Of a stretch of 38,328 nucleotides of DNA, positions 9,368-17,671 are shown in pieces; position 1 is the stretch's first letter, and each line of letters starts with the position of its first letter. Made by a program: the position numbers and the translations under genes. The notes beneath the pieces are model-generated. The model was not told the origin of the DNA. It saw only the letters and a list, made by a program, of their open reading frames with translations, and did no database searches. The stretch spans positions 1,204,886 through 1,243,213 of the forward strand of contig NZ_KB889967.1 of assembly GCF_000372885.1 (NCBI RefSeq), written 5' to 3'. The DNA is from Methyloversatilis thermotolerans. GTDB taxonomy: Bacteria > Pseudomonadota > Gammaproteobacteria > Burkholderiales > Rhodocyclaceae.

Positions 9368-10264
9368 TCAGAGGTAGTCGCGATAATCGCGGTCGATGTA
9401 AGCCTTCAGCGCGACGCGCCAGTCGGACATGATGTTCAGTCCGCGCAGATGAAGCTTGCGATTGATGAGGCGTTCGGAATCCGGGCGCGGCGCGAAGAAC
9501 TCCTGCTTGAAGAAGTCCGAACTGACCGGGTTCACCTTCACCTGGTCGGCGATGCCCAGCTCCACCACGAGCTGCTGCGCCACCTCGAGGCGACTGGTCA
9601 CGCCCTCGCACACCATGTTGTACAGCCCCCAGTAGCGCTTTTCCATCAGCGCCTTCACCGAGCGCGCGAAATCGAAGGTGTAGGTCGGCGTGCCGAGCTT
9701 GTCATGCACCACGTTCAGTTCGGTCTTGCCTTCCTTCAACTGCTTCATTAGCTTCTGGATGAACTTCTTGTCCTTGCGCGGCCCGCCACCCATCATCCAG
9801 CCGGCACGGCATACCAGATGCTCGCGCACGTTCTGGGTGACGAACAATTCACCCATGTACTTCGAGCGCGCGTAGTGGCCCATCGGATTCGGGCGGTCCC
9901 AGTCGTCGAACGTGTCCTGCGAACCGTCGAAAATGCCTGCGGTGCTGATGTACAGCAGCGGAATGCCGAGCTCATTCGCGATATAGGTCGCGTTCTCGAC
10001 CGAGGTCGTGTTGGTCAGGTAGGCGTCTTCGATATTGTCCTCGCAGTACTCGAGGCTGGTATGCGCACCGAGGTGAAACAGGAAATCCGGCTTGAAGCGC
10101 TGCACGTCCTCGCGGTAGGCCTCGAGATCGCGAAAATCGAGGAAGGACAACCACTCCTCGTTCACGTCCTTGTCAGTGCAGCGCAGCTCATGCCCTTCGC
10201 GGAACGTGTGATAGAACGCCTCACCCAGCATGCCGCCGCAACCTGCGATATAGATCTTTGCCAT
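9368..10264 (-). CDS. RmlD-like NAD(P)-dependent sugar reductase (SDR)
   Basis: This 298-residue extended short-chain dehydrogenase resembles dTDP-4-dehydrorhamnose reductase. The Rossmann motif IAGCGGMLGEAF is at the N-terminus, LGAHTSLEYCEDN matches the RmlD segment around the sugar-binding region, and the catalytic YARSK (YxxxK) follows STAGIFDG. The ATG at 10264 has GAGG seven bases upstream; a longer frame to 10333 runs into the previous gene and was dropped. With rfbB in the same locus it may finish dTDP-L-rhamnose or another 6-deoxy sugar. It is divergent enough that reduction of a different keto-sugar is possible. Confidence 0.82.
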   Translation of the reverse strand: MAKIYIAGCGGMLGEAFYHTFREGHELRCTDKDVNEEWLSFLDFRDLEAYREDVQRFKPDFLFHLGAHTSLEYCEDNIEDAYLTNTTSVENATYIANELGIPLLYISTAGIFDGSQDTFDDWDRPNPMGHYARSKYMGELFVTQNVREHLVCRAGWMMGGGPRKDKKFIQKLMKQLKEGKTELNVVHDKLGTPTYTFDFARSVKALMEKRYWGLYNMVCEGVTSRLEVAQQLVVELGIADQVKVNPVSSDFFKQEFFAPRPDSERLINRKLHLRGLNIMSDWRVALKAYIDRDYRDYL

Positions 10265-10292
10265 GATTGTCCTCAGTTGACTGATATTGATC

Positions 10293-11549
10293 CTACGAAA
10301 CCTGCGCAACAGACGGCGTCGCCGACTGCACACCTACCGATTCATATACCGCCTGCATCGCGCGCGTATAACGCTCCGGTGAAAAATCGGATTCAACCCA
10401 CGCTCGCGCCTGCCGCCCCATCGCCGCGATCTGTTCATCGGCCATTTGCTGGAACTCGCTCAGGACGCGCGCGCAATCCGACACGTCACCCGACGTGAAA
10501 CAAGCCCCGGTGGCGCCTTCGCGCACCAGCTCAGGTATTCCGCCGATGCGGGCGCCGATCACCGGCTTGCCGAACGCATAAGCCTCGAGCACGCTCATCG
10601 GCGCGTTCTCATACCACTCCGACGGCAGTACCACAGCCCGCGCACTGGCGATGAGCTGATGCAGATCCGCACCGGACCTGAAACCCACAAACTCGACACG
10701 GGCGCCCGACGCCGAAGCAAGCGCCTTGAGGTTAGCCTCCAGCGGACCAGTACCCGCCACCTTCACCTGAACACCTGACTGCGCGGCTGCGCGAATGAGC
10801 GTTGCGACGCCCTTCTCCGTGGACAAGCGCCCGAAATACAGAAAATGACTGCCGGGTGCAAACACCGGCGCGAACGCCGATGCATCAACAAAATTCGGCA
10901 CCACCGCAAACCGCTCGGCCGGCCAACCCCAGCGCACGAAAGTGTCGCGATAGAAAACGCTGGGCGCAACCACACGTGTCACGTAGCGACGATACGAATG
11001 CAGCAGACGGTCGTGCAGCGCGCTTTCAATCCCGACCACGAGACTGGCGCCCAGAGAGTCGCGCACGCAACGATGACGCACGACATTGAAAACGCTGCCA
11101 TCCCGGCAACGCTCGCACACACCCGTTGCATTGAGCATCTTGTAGGCCGGACACGCGATCTTCAGATCGTGAGTGGTCAGCACCACCGGCACCTTGCGCG
11201 CGTGCAGAAGCTGAAGAACGGATGGCGAAATGTGGTGGTAGATGTTGTGCAGATGCGCGACATCGGGGCGGAACTCATCGAGCAGGCGCGCGAGCCGGTT
11301 TCGCGCCTCGAACGAATAGATCACCTTCCCGGCCATCGAAAGCTTCTGAACCGCCGAGTAATCCCCGCCGAACTCAAGGCCTTCGATGAAGAAGCGAGAC
11401 CATTCGCTCGGAATGTTCCGCTCGTGCTTCATCGAGAAAAAAGCGCATGACCAGCCGAGGCGTTCGAACAGCGCCGCGTGATCCAGATAGACCGCGTCCG
11501 CGCCACCCCTTCGGTAGTGGTAGTTATTGATATTCAGCAGTCGAGGCAT
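10293..11549 (-). CDS. Glycosyltransferase family 4 protein
   Basis: This 418-residue GT-B enzyme has the family's N-terminal YHYRRGGADAVYLDHAALFE (acceptor domain with a GGA loop) and VAHLHNIYHHISPSVL. FLYFGRLSTEKGVATLIRA opens the donor domain, and EWYENAPMSVLEAYAFGKPV carries the E(x7)E motif. A cluster CERCRDGSVFNVVRHRCVRD in the first half, with three Cys, is typical of a subgroup of exopolysaccharide GT4 enzymes. A GTG one codon upstream also fits; the ATG is chosen. It ends 28 bp before the sugar reductase gene. The sugar transferred is unknown. Confidence 0.88.
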   Translation of the reverse strand: MPRLLNINNYHYRRGGADAVYLDHAALFERLGWSCAFFSMKHERNIPSEWSRFFIEGLEFGGDYSAVQKLSMAGKVIYSFEARNRLARLLDEFRPDVAHLHNIYHHISPSVLQLLHARKVPVVLTTHDLKIACPAYKMLNATGVCERCRDGSVFNVVRHRCVRDSLGASLVVGIESALHDRLLHSYRRYVTRVVAPSVFYRDTFVRWGWPAERFAVVPNFVDASAFAPVFAPGSHFLYFGRLSTEKGVATLIRAAAQSGVQVKVAGTGPLEANLKALASASGARVEFVGFRSGADLHQLIASARAVVLPSEWYENAPMSVLEAYAFGKPVIGARIGGIPELVREGATGACFTSGDVSDCARVLSEFQQMADEQIAAMGRQARAWVESDFSPERYTRAMQAVYESVGVQSATPSVAQVS

Positions 11550-11589
11550 CACGAATCCGGGTTGCAGGCAAAAAAATTGTCATCGCGCC

Positions 11590-12693
11590 TCATGCCTCGT
11601 GCTCAAGCGAACGAACGAACTCATCGTAGCGTTGCGCAATGCGATCCCATCGGAAATCATCGGCATGCCGAGCGCCTTGCTCGAAAAGCTCCGCACCACG
11701 ATCCCGCGCCATGAGCAGCTTCGCCACCAGATCATCGACCAAGCGCTCGCTATCGACCATCAGTCCGGGCCAGCTCTCGAGCGTTTCCGGAAAATCGCCG
11801 ATGTCCGTGCAGATGATGGGCTTGCCGAAAGCCATCGCAAGCTTCAGAACGCCGCTCGTCGTTCCTTCCAGATAGGGCAGAACCACCACATCACACGCGG
11901 CAAAGTAACGCTGAACGTCTTCGTGCGGAATCATGAAATCGTGAACCAGCACGTTGCCGGCGGTACGCGCCCGCTCCAGCGCGTCAAGTACTACAGGTCG
12001 CTGCTCCGCCTTCCCCGCAACAACAAACTGGAAGTCTTCTGATTCACGCAATCTGACGGCCGCATCGATGAACTCCGCGATGCCCTTGCGATGATCGAGA
12101 AATCCGAAGAACAAGGCGGTGAACCTGTCGGCGGACAACTCGGGCAACTCTCTCCGCGCCTCAGCCTGGGTCAGACCTCGCGTATTGAACAGGTCATAGA
12201 CGCCGTGCGGCACCACGAGTAGAGGCATATCAAGCCCCAGCGCCCGCATACCCTCGGCCTGACGTTTCGAATGCACCACTGCGCCGTCGAAGGAGCGGTA
12301 GAAGAACCTCATTTCCAACTTGCTCCACCGGCGAGGGTAATGAGGCAGCAGGTCATGCACCGTAATGACACAACAGATCCCGAACAGCCGAAAGAGCCGG
12401 ACGATGAGCGCATCAAGAAACGCAACCTTGAGCCATGACTGAAAGACAACAAGCCGAGGCCGCCTGTTAAGAACCGTCCATGCAAGACGAAAAATATCAA
12501 GCGGGTAATGACGCGTGCGGCGAAATACTTTCAGGACAGGAATTTCTGAACCGTACTTTCCCTCGTCGAAGGAGTCAGCGGTAAGAAAAAAAACATTTCT
12601 CAGCCGCATGAGCTCACGAAGAAGAGAAACCGAGTAATCGGTCAGCCCCGAGTTTCCAGTAAAACAAACAAAGGCAGCTCTTGGGTTCAACAT
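11590..12693 (-). CDS. Glycosyltransferase family 4-like protein
   Basis: This 367-residue GT-B-fold protein has an N-terminal acceptor domain (CFTGNSGLTDYSVSLLREL), VITVHDLLPHYPRR in the middle, and ALFFGFLDHRKGIAEFIDAA at the start of the donor domain. The region VVLPYLEGTTSGVLKLAMAF replaces the usual E(x7)E with a variant TSG form, as seen in several exopolysaccharide transferases. It probably adds one sugar of the repeat unit in the cytoplasm. It starts 31 bp after the GH5-like gene stops, in an AT-rich spacer. Specificity cannot be predicted. Confidence 0.85.
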   Translation of the reverse strand: MLNPRAAFVCFTGNSGLTDYSVSLLRELMRLRNVFFLTADSFDEGKYGSEIPVLKVFRRTRHYPLDIFRLAWTVLNRRPRLVVFQSWLKVAFLDALIVRLFRLFGICCVITVHDLLPHYPRRWSKLEMRFFYRSFDGAVVHSKRQAEGMRALGLDMPLLVVPHGVYDLFNTRGLTQAEARRELPELSADRFTALFFGFLDHRKGIAEFIDAAVRLRESEDFQFVVAGKAEQRPVVLDALERARTAGNVLVHDFMIPHEDVQRYFAACDVVVLPYLEGTTSGVLKLAMAFGKPIICTDIGDFPETLESWPGLMVDSERLVDDLVAKLLMARDRGAELFEQGARHADDFRWDRIAQRYDEFVRSLEHEA

Positions 12694-12724
12694 TACATAA
12701 AATAAACTTCAAAAAAGAAGCGAA

Positions 12725-13879
12725 TCAACTCAAATTACGATTAATCTTTGAAATCATATCAAGCTGATAAGAACGAGCACCCGATTTGGTGACAGACCAG
12801 TCGTTAGCCATCGGTGAATAATCAAAGACCCACAGGGCACCTCTACGCACCCCAGAATCTAACATGCCATTCAAAAGCCGCTCATAGGAAGCCTTCTCTT
12901 GCACAGAGTAAAAACCTGATTTTACACCGAACTCCCCCACAAAAATCTCTTTTGACAGCGCCTTTGAAACACTTATAAGGAGTTGCAACTGTCGAAAATA
13001 ATCATCCCTCAACATAACATCTGATCCGCGATCACCGGACGGATAAAGATGTACCGACAAGAGATCCATACCCTCATTCAACCGTCTCTGGTTAGCCAAG
13101 ATTTCGTCGGCGGTATCTGCAGAACCCCTAGCAAGTGACAGGTTGAATGCATTTTTGCGGGGCGCATCAAATCCGCCACTTAGCACAGCCGTCGGCACCA
13201 GCGCTCTCACGCTTCTTGCGAAGCGCGCGATCACGCGGGATATCAGCAGGGAAGACACCAGATCGGCGTCCGTTCTCTGTGCGGGTGTACCACGGGATGC
13301 ATCGGTTTTAGGCCACCACTTGTATCCGTTCGGCAAATCAGCGTAGGTATTCAGCTCATTGGCGAATTCCCACGCGACAAAGGCCGGGCTGGAACGATAT
13401 CTGCCTACCACGTCGGCGATGAAGCGATCGGCGAACAGCGCTGTGGCCGATTTATCGTCAGCCCATGCCGAAACCGGTTCACCGTGAAGATCGGACACCG
13501 AAGACACATTCCAGATCAGCGTCGGTACCAGCTTCACTCCGTGCTTCTCGGCCGCCCAGACCACCTCGTCGAGCAGGTCAAAGTAGCGGTTGCGACCGGC
13601 GGTGTAGTGCCGCCATTCATCAGGCCAGAAGACGGATACCGGAAAGCGAACGAAGGGAATGCCGAGATCGGCGAGTTCGTGCAGCCTTACACCGGGCGAT
13701 CTGACGCCTGCATGGTTCAACAGGCGTCCGAGGAAGAGATCGAAGCAATTCACTCCGAATCCGCGCGGTCCCGCGGCCCGCTCGGTCTGGGCCTGGACAG
13801 GCTCCGGACGGGCGGCCATGAAAGGCACGCACGCGCACACGCGGACGAAGTCTCTCCGCGTGCGGTCGGGCAAAGTCAT
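12725..13879 (-). CDS. GH5-like (clan GH-A) glycoside hydrolase, exported
   Basis: This 384-residue protein looks like a cellulase-type family 5 hydrolase. The N-terminus TRRDFVRVCACVPF resembles a Tat signal, so action in the periplasm or outside is likely. Clan GH-A catalytic residues are visible: WEFANELN with the acid/base at Glu175, and FVGEFGVKSG with the likely nucleophile Glu316. HLYP (277-280) and ALWVFDYSP near the end fit the barrel's later strands. The start overlaps the GT2 stop as ATGA, showing tight coupling. In exopolysaccharide loci such enzymes trim, edit or release the nascent polymer (known for the class); the bond cut here is unknown. The codon and base composition of its 3' half is more AT-rich than its neighbours. 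Confidence 0.85.
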   Translation of the reverse strand: MTLPDRTRRDFVRVCACVPFMAARPEPVQAQTERAAGPRGFGVNCFDLFLGRLLNHAGVRSPGVRLHELADLGIPFVRFPVSVFWPDEWRHYTAGRNRYFDLLDEVVWAAEKHGVKLVPTLIWNVSSVSDLHGEPVSAWADDKSATALFADRFIADVVGRYRSSPAFVAWEFANELNTYADLPNGYKWWPKTDASRGTPAQRTDADLVSSLLISRVIARFARSVRALVPTAVLSGGFDAPRKNAFNLSLARGSADTADEILANQRRLNEGMDLLSVHLYPSGDRGSDVMLRDDYFRQLQLLISVSKALSKEIFVGEFGVKSGFYSVQEKASYERLLNGMLDSGVRRGALWVFDYSPMANDWSVTKSGARSYQLDMISKINRNLS

Positions 13880-14871
13880 GCGGACACACCCGTGACGCCG
13901 CGCAAGCCATCAGACAGCGCACGCAGCGTGACGCGAGCCAACGCGAACTCTCTGCGATAGCAACACCGGAGGAGTTCACGTGTGACCCGCATGACGGCAA
14001 CGAAGGCCAGCCAGGGAAAGAATTTGCGGTAGAACACCACCAGGTTGCGATTCAGGTAGTACTGCGAAAGACGTGATCGACTGCTTCTTGTCGATGTCCC
14101 TATCGTTCCGCCTTCCTTGTGATACACCACGCTTTCAGACGCGATGGCCTGCCGCCACCTGCCTGATGCACGCACCGCCCAGTCGATTTCTTCGTAGTAG
14201 AGGAAATAGTGTTCTTCCATCAGGCCGACCTCCTCGACGAAGCGGGCCGGTACGAACAGGGAGGCGCCGGAAATGTACGCGGGCTGCTCTCCGGAAAATG
14301 ACGCGAGCGTCGCGGAATCGAATGGCTGGCCTTGGGCAATCTGATCGCCGCGCGCCGTGTACTTGTTGAACGTGGCGCCGCCGTATGCTTGTATGCGCGT
14401 CCGGTCGTCGTAGTACACGAGCACAGAACCTACGATGCCGATCGAGGCGTCCTCCGTCGCGACTTTTTCGAGAGCAACGAGCGCATCCGGATGCACAGCC
14501 GTGTCGTTGTTAAGTATCCAGAGATACTTTGCACCACACTGCATGCCCAGGCGGAGACCGAGGTTGTTGCCGCGGGCGTATCCGCCATTGACCGCAGCCC
14601 TGACCAGGACAACATCAAGGTGGCCGAGGCGATGCGAAAAGGTCGCCATCGCCCCCTCATCGAGGACCGTGAATCTGCCCGTCCGGCCGGACTGATCGGC
14701 CCAGCCCGATATGCGCGCCACGGAGTCATCCGTGGATGCGTTATCCACGACGATGACGCAGAAGGACCGGTGATTCAATACGGTAAGGCTTTCAAGGCAC
14801 TCGACAGTGTCCGTCCAGCCATTCCAGTTGAGCACCACTATGGCAACCGTCGCCTCGCCTCGCATGTTCAT
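13876..14871 (-). CDS. Glycosyltransferase family 2 protein
   Basis: This 331-residue inverting GT-A transferase has VVLNWNGWTDTVECLESL near the N-terminus, VVDNASTDDS for nucleotide binding, and WILNNDTAV as the DxD-like metal site. GASLFVPARFVEEVG and YYEEIDWAVRA form the catalytic-base segment common to rhamnosyltransferase-type GT2 proteins. Two hydrophobic stretches near the C-terminus may touch the membrane. The start at 14871 overlaps the TGA of the polymerase gene as ATGA and has an AAGGAAGAG site upstream. A longer frame to 14955 was rejected. A rhamnosyl transfer would fit with rfbB, but that is inference. Confidence 0.9.
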   Translation of the reverse strand: MNMRGEATVAIVVLNWNGWTDTVECLESLTVLNHRSFCVIVVDNASTDDSVARISGWADQSGRTGRFTVLDEGAMATFSHRLGHLDVVLVRAAVNGGYARGNNLGLRLGMQCGAKYLWILNNDTAVHPDALVALEKVATEDASIGIVGSVLVYYDDRTRIQAYGGATFNKYTARGDQIAQGQPFDSATLASFSGEQPAYISGASLFVPARFVEEVGLMEEHYFLYYEEIDWAVRASGRWRQAIASESVVYHKEGGTIGTSTRSSRSRLSQYYLNRNLVVFYRKFFPWLAFVAVMRVTRELLRCCYRREFALARVTLRALSDGLRGVTGVSA

Positions 14872-16385
14872 GCCGCGTGCTCTTCCTTGGGCTGGCAGGC
14901 AGCCAGAGCTATTGCGACCATCATGAACACGATGGCCATATTGTAGGGAATCCACAATATCGCCCGGAACATGAAGACCACCGACAGCGCGCCCGCCGTT
15001 GCCGCGACGAATCTCGGGTTGGTCAACGTGCCGGACAGCATTTTTTCAAGAATCACCCAGGCTGGATAAAGAAAGATGAGCATGAATACAATCAGCGCCG
15101 GCACACCGGATTCCACGGTCAGCGCAAGCAAATGACTGTCGAGTGTGGTGACACCGCTTCCGGTCTTAATGCCGGCTACCGCACCAGCAGTACCTGCACC
15201 ACTACCCAAGAGCGGAGACTCCTTGATCGCGGGCCTAGCGAGTTCGATCATCATCATTCTGACCTGAGTGCTCGACCCCTCTGCGGCAGACCTTCCTTGG
15301 GCAATTAGAAGCACCGTCGGCGTTACAACCGCTAAAGCACCTGCCGCCACCATGAAAAACGCAAACTTGCGCATTGATTTTTCGTACTTGTTTGATTTCT
15401 TTCGGGTGGAAAAAAACCTCAACAGCAACACCACGCCTAATCCCGCACCCAGAGCAAGCAACCCCGCTCTGGTGCCGCTAAACCAAATGCAGATCGGCGC
15501 AGCAAAAATCACAATCCATCCAAGAAATTTTTCAAACCGAGGACCAGGCCACAAAACCGCAGCCATACCAAAGCAAAAGGCCATAGCCATGAACTCAGCC
15601 ATTACAAGTGGATGTTCGAATGTTCCTTGGGTTCGAAACTGGCCGTCGCGCACACGACCTTGCTGCATGGCGAGGCTAAGATCTTCTAGGCCCTGAGTTT
15701 CCGGCGCAATATCGGCGAGAAAATTTCTCTCGAGCACCCGCTCGACAAACACGTAAAAGCCGATCAAAAGCACAAGAACCAAAGTAGTCCGAAGAAAGCG
15801 GCCCTGAAAATTCTCGCCAGTAAAGAACAATGCAGAAATAAAATAGATCGAATAAAAATAGAAAATTTCCCATGCAACGGTGACCACAGAATATATTTCT
15901 GACTTGGATACAAAACACGAAGCCAACCGCAGCAGCATGAGCACGGTGATGATCCAGAATCCCGTTTTCAACGGACCTGGCTGCGGACGGAGCAATGCCT
16001 TTGCAACAAAGCCTCTGCTCACCAGCAGATAGAAGGTCAGTACGATGCTCAAACCCACAATGACTCGTCGGCCATCAAGCGCAGGGAGCTTGCCGACCTT
16101 GATGATCATGTAGGTCGGCCACAGCGCAAAGATGACCAGCAAGGCGGTCATCCACCACAACCGGAATCGCTCACTGATAGGCGTATCGCGCGACGCCAGC
16201 AAGGCAACGAAAAACACCACGCCTATTGCGAGGAACGGGGCCAATCTGGCTGAAAACTGCGGAAACAGCGCACTCGCAACACCAAAAAGGAACAGGATGA
16301 ATCCGAAGCCCGCAAGCAAGACTGCTTTTCCCAGCAACACAGGGGTACGTTGCAGCAGTGTTCGTGGGTGGGTCGTTTGGATCAT
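14868..16385 (-). CDS. O-antigen ligase/Wzy polymerase family membrane protein
   Basis: This 505-residue integral membrane protein has about eleven hydrophobic segments and a large periplasmic loop. GTRAGLLALGAG and SPLLGSGAGT, then DSHLLALTVESGVPAL, match the O-antigen ligase-like family (PF04932), in which the loop Arg and the His/Glu segment are functional. In a Wzx/Wzy pathway it would polymerise flipped repeat units in the periplasm. The ATG at 16385 is preferred for its AGGA site; a TTG at 16427 would overlap the previous stop as TTGA and add 14 residues. The coding region from about 15280 to 15960 is unusually AT-rich, common for wzy genes and suggesting transfer. Confidence 0.87.
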   Translation of the reverse strand: MIQTTHPRTLLQRTPVLLGKAVLLAGFGFILFLFGVASALFPQFSARLAPFLAIGVVFFVALLASRDTPISERFRLWWMTALLVIFALWPTYMIIKVGKLPALDGRRVIVGLSIVLTFYLLVSRGFVAKALLRPQPGPLKTGFWIITVLMLLRLASCFVSKSEIYSVVTVAWEIFYFYSIYFISALFFTGENFQGRFLRTTLVLVLLIGFYVFVERVLERNFLADIAPETQGLEDLSLAMQQGRVRDGQFRTQGTFEHPLVMAEFMAMAFCFGMAAVLWPGPRFEKFLGWIVIFAAPICIWFSGTRAGLLALGAGLGVVLLLRFFSTRKKSNKYEKSMRKFAFFMVAAGALAVVTPTVLLIAQGRSAAEGSSTQVRMMMIELARPAIKESPLLGSGAGTAGAVAGIKTGSGVTTLDSHLLALTVESGVPALIVFMLIFLYPAWVILEKMLSGTLTNPRFVAATAGALSVVFMFRAILWIPYNMAIVFMMVAIALAACQPKEEHAA

Positions 16386-16423
16386 GGATGGAATTTCCTG
16401 TTGTGCTGTATCAGGGCCTTGAA

Positions 16424-17671
16424 TCAAGGTCCGACGTGCCGACCGTCATGGATGTCGGCCTCATGTGCGCGTGAGGACTGCGCGCATGTTCGCATCGCTT
16501 CGGCAAGATGGGCCTGGTAGCGGCCGATCTTCTCGCGGGCGATGGCGTTGCCGCACTCGATTTCGGCCTTGAGTTCCTGCCTTCGCGCAAGCCCTTGTTC
16601 GATCTTCTCGAACGCCTCGTCGGTGCTCAGCCGCGCGCCATCGGCGACCCAGTCGTAGCCGAGCGACGAGAAAAGGCCTTCGAACTTGCGGCTGTAGGCG
16701 AGCGGCACGACCGGTACGCCGGACGAGAACGCGGCGATGCAGGCGTGCATGCGCGCACCGGTGAGGAAATCGAGGCCCGCGATGAAAGTCTTGGCGTCGC
16801 TCGGACTTTTGAATTCCGGCGCCACGCGAGCAGCCGGAAACTCAGCAGCCAGCGCCCGTATCGCAATCCTGTCGTCGTCCGCCGGAAGCGCATCGGGTAT
16901 GACGTGCGGTACGAGCCACACCTCGATATCGCTCCTGTGGGTCCACGCCGCAAGAAGCTTGCGCATGAGCGCCGGGTAGTCGAGGGTCAGACCGAACTGG
17001 TTGCCACCGGTGTAGCCGCCGGAGAACATCAGCCCGGAGACATTGAGCCCCACTCTCAAGCGGCCGTCCGTGTGCGCGGGCAGCGAGGTATAGGGCAGGC
17101 GGAAGGCCACATCGATGACTTCATCGGTATTTCCAGTGACCGCAAGCTTGACCAGATAGTCGGCCGACAGCGTATCGCGGGCAAAAACACGGGCGCAGCG
17201 TCGCATCACGGCCGCGGCGATGATGCGTGCCCAAGCTTGCTTGAACGGCCCTATGGTCTGCGGGCTCAGGATCAGCGGCTTGCGCTTTGCGATGACGGCG
17301 ATCTTGCTCGCGATCTGGAAGATGAAACGCGTGTTGCCGTAGATGTCGGCAAAACTGTCGCCTTCACCGATGTCGAGTACGAGATCGCACTGTTCCACCT
17401 GCCGGAGGAAGCCGGAGCGACCGGTCAGCATCCGCTTGATGGATACTCGCTCGCCTATCGTGATGTCCGAACCGGCAGGCGCGTAGCTGCTGCCGCCCTG
17501 GGTACCGAACACGATGAACCTGACGCGTACGTCAGCGGCGAGGGCCGCAGCCTCACAAATGGCGATCTGCGATTCGGTCAGCGCGCCTACGCCGAGATTG
17601 TCGGATGAGAGGGAATGCCACAACAAACCGATCGTCAAGACGGGCTGATGAGCATGTGCGTCGTGCTTCAT
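16424..17671 (-). CDS. Polysaccharide pyruvyl transferase family protein
   Basis: This 415-residue protein of the WcaK/AmsJ/CsaB family transfers pyruvate from phosphoenolpyruvate to a sugar, giving an acidic ketal. Visible family features are the N-terminal GLLWHSLSSDNLGVGALTES with a Rossmann-like start, LILSPQTIGPFKQ, FARDTLSADYL, and a C-terminal TGARMHACIAAFSSGVPVVP with the catalytic-site His. ATG overlaps the stop of the preceding gene as TAATG and has a GGGAGA site. It is adjacent to an FrhB-like gene, an arrangement often seen in exopolysaccharide loci. A charged polymer would be the expected result. Confidence 0.92.
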   Translation of the reverse strand: MKHDAHAHQPVLTIGLLWHSLSSDNLGVGALTESQIAICEAAALAADVRVRFIVFGTQGGSSYAPAGSDITIGERVSIKRMLTGRSGFLRQVEQCDLVLDIGEGDSFADIYGNTRFIFQIASKIAVIAKRKPLILSPQTIGPFKQAWARIIAAAVMRRCARVFARDTLSADYLVKLAVTGNTDEVIDVAFRLPYTSLPAHTDGRLRVGLNVSGLMFSGGYTGGNQFGLTLDYPALMRKLLAAWTHRSDIEVWLVPHVIPDALPADDDRIAIRALAAEFPAARVAPEFKSPSDAKTFIAGLDFLTGARMHACIAAFSSGVPVVPLAYSRKFEGLFSSLGYDWVADGARLSTDEAFEKIEQGLARRQELKAEIECGNAIAREKIGRYQAHLAEAMRTCAQSSRAHEADIHDGRHVGP

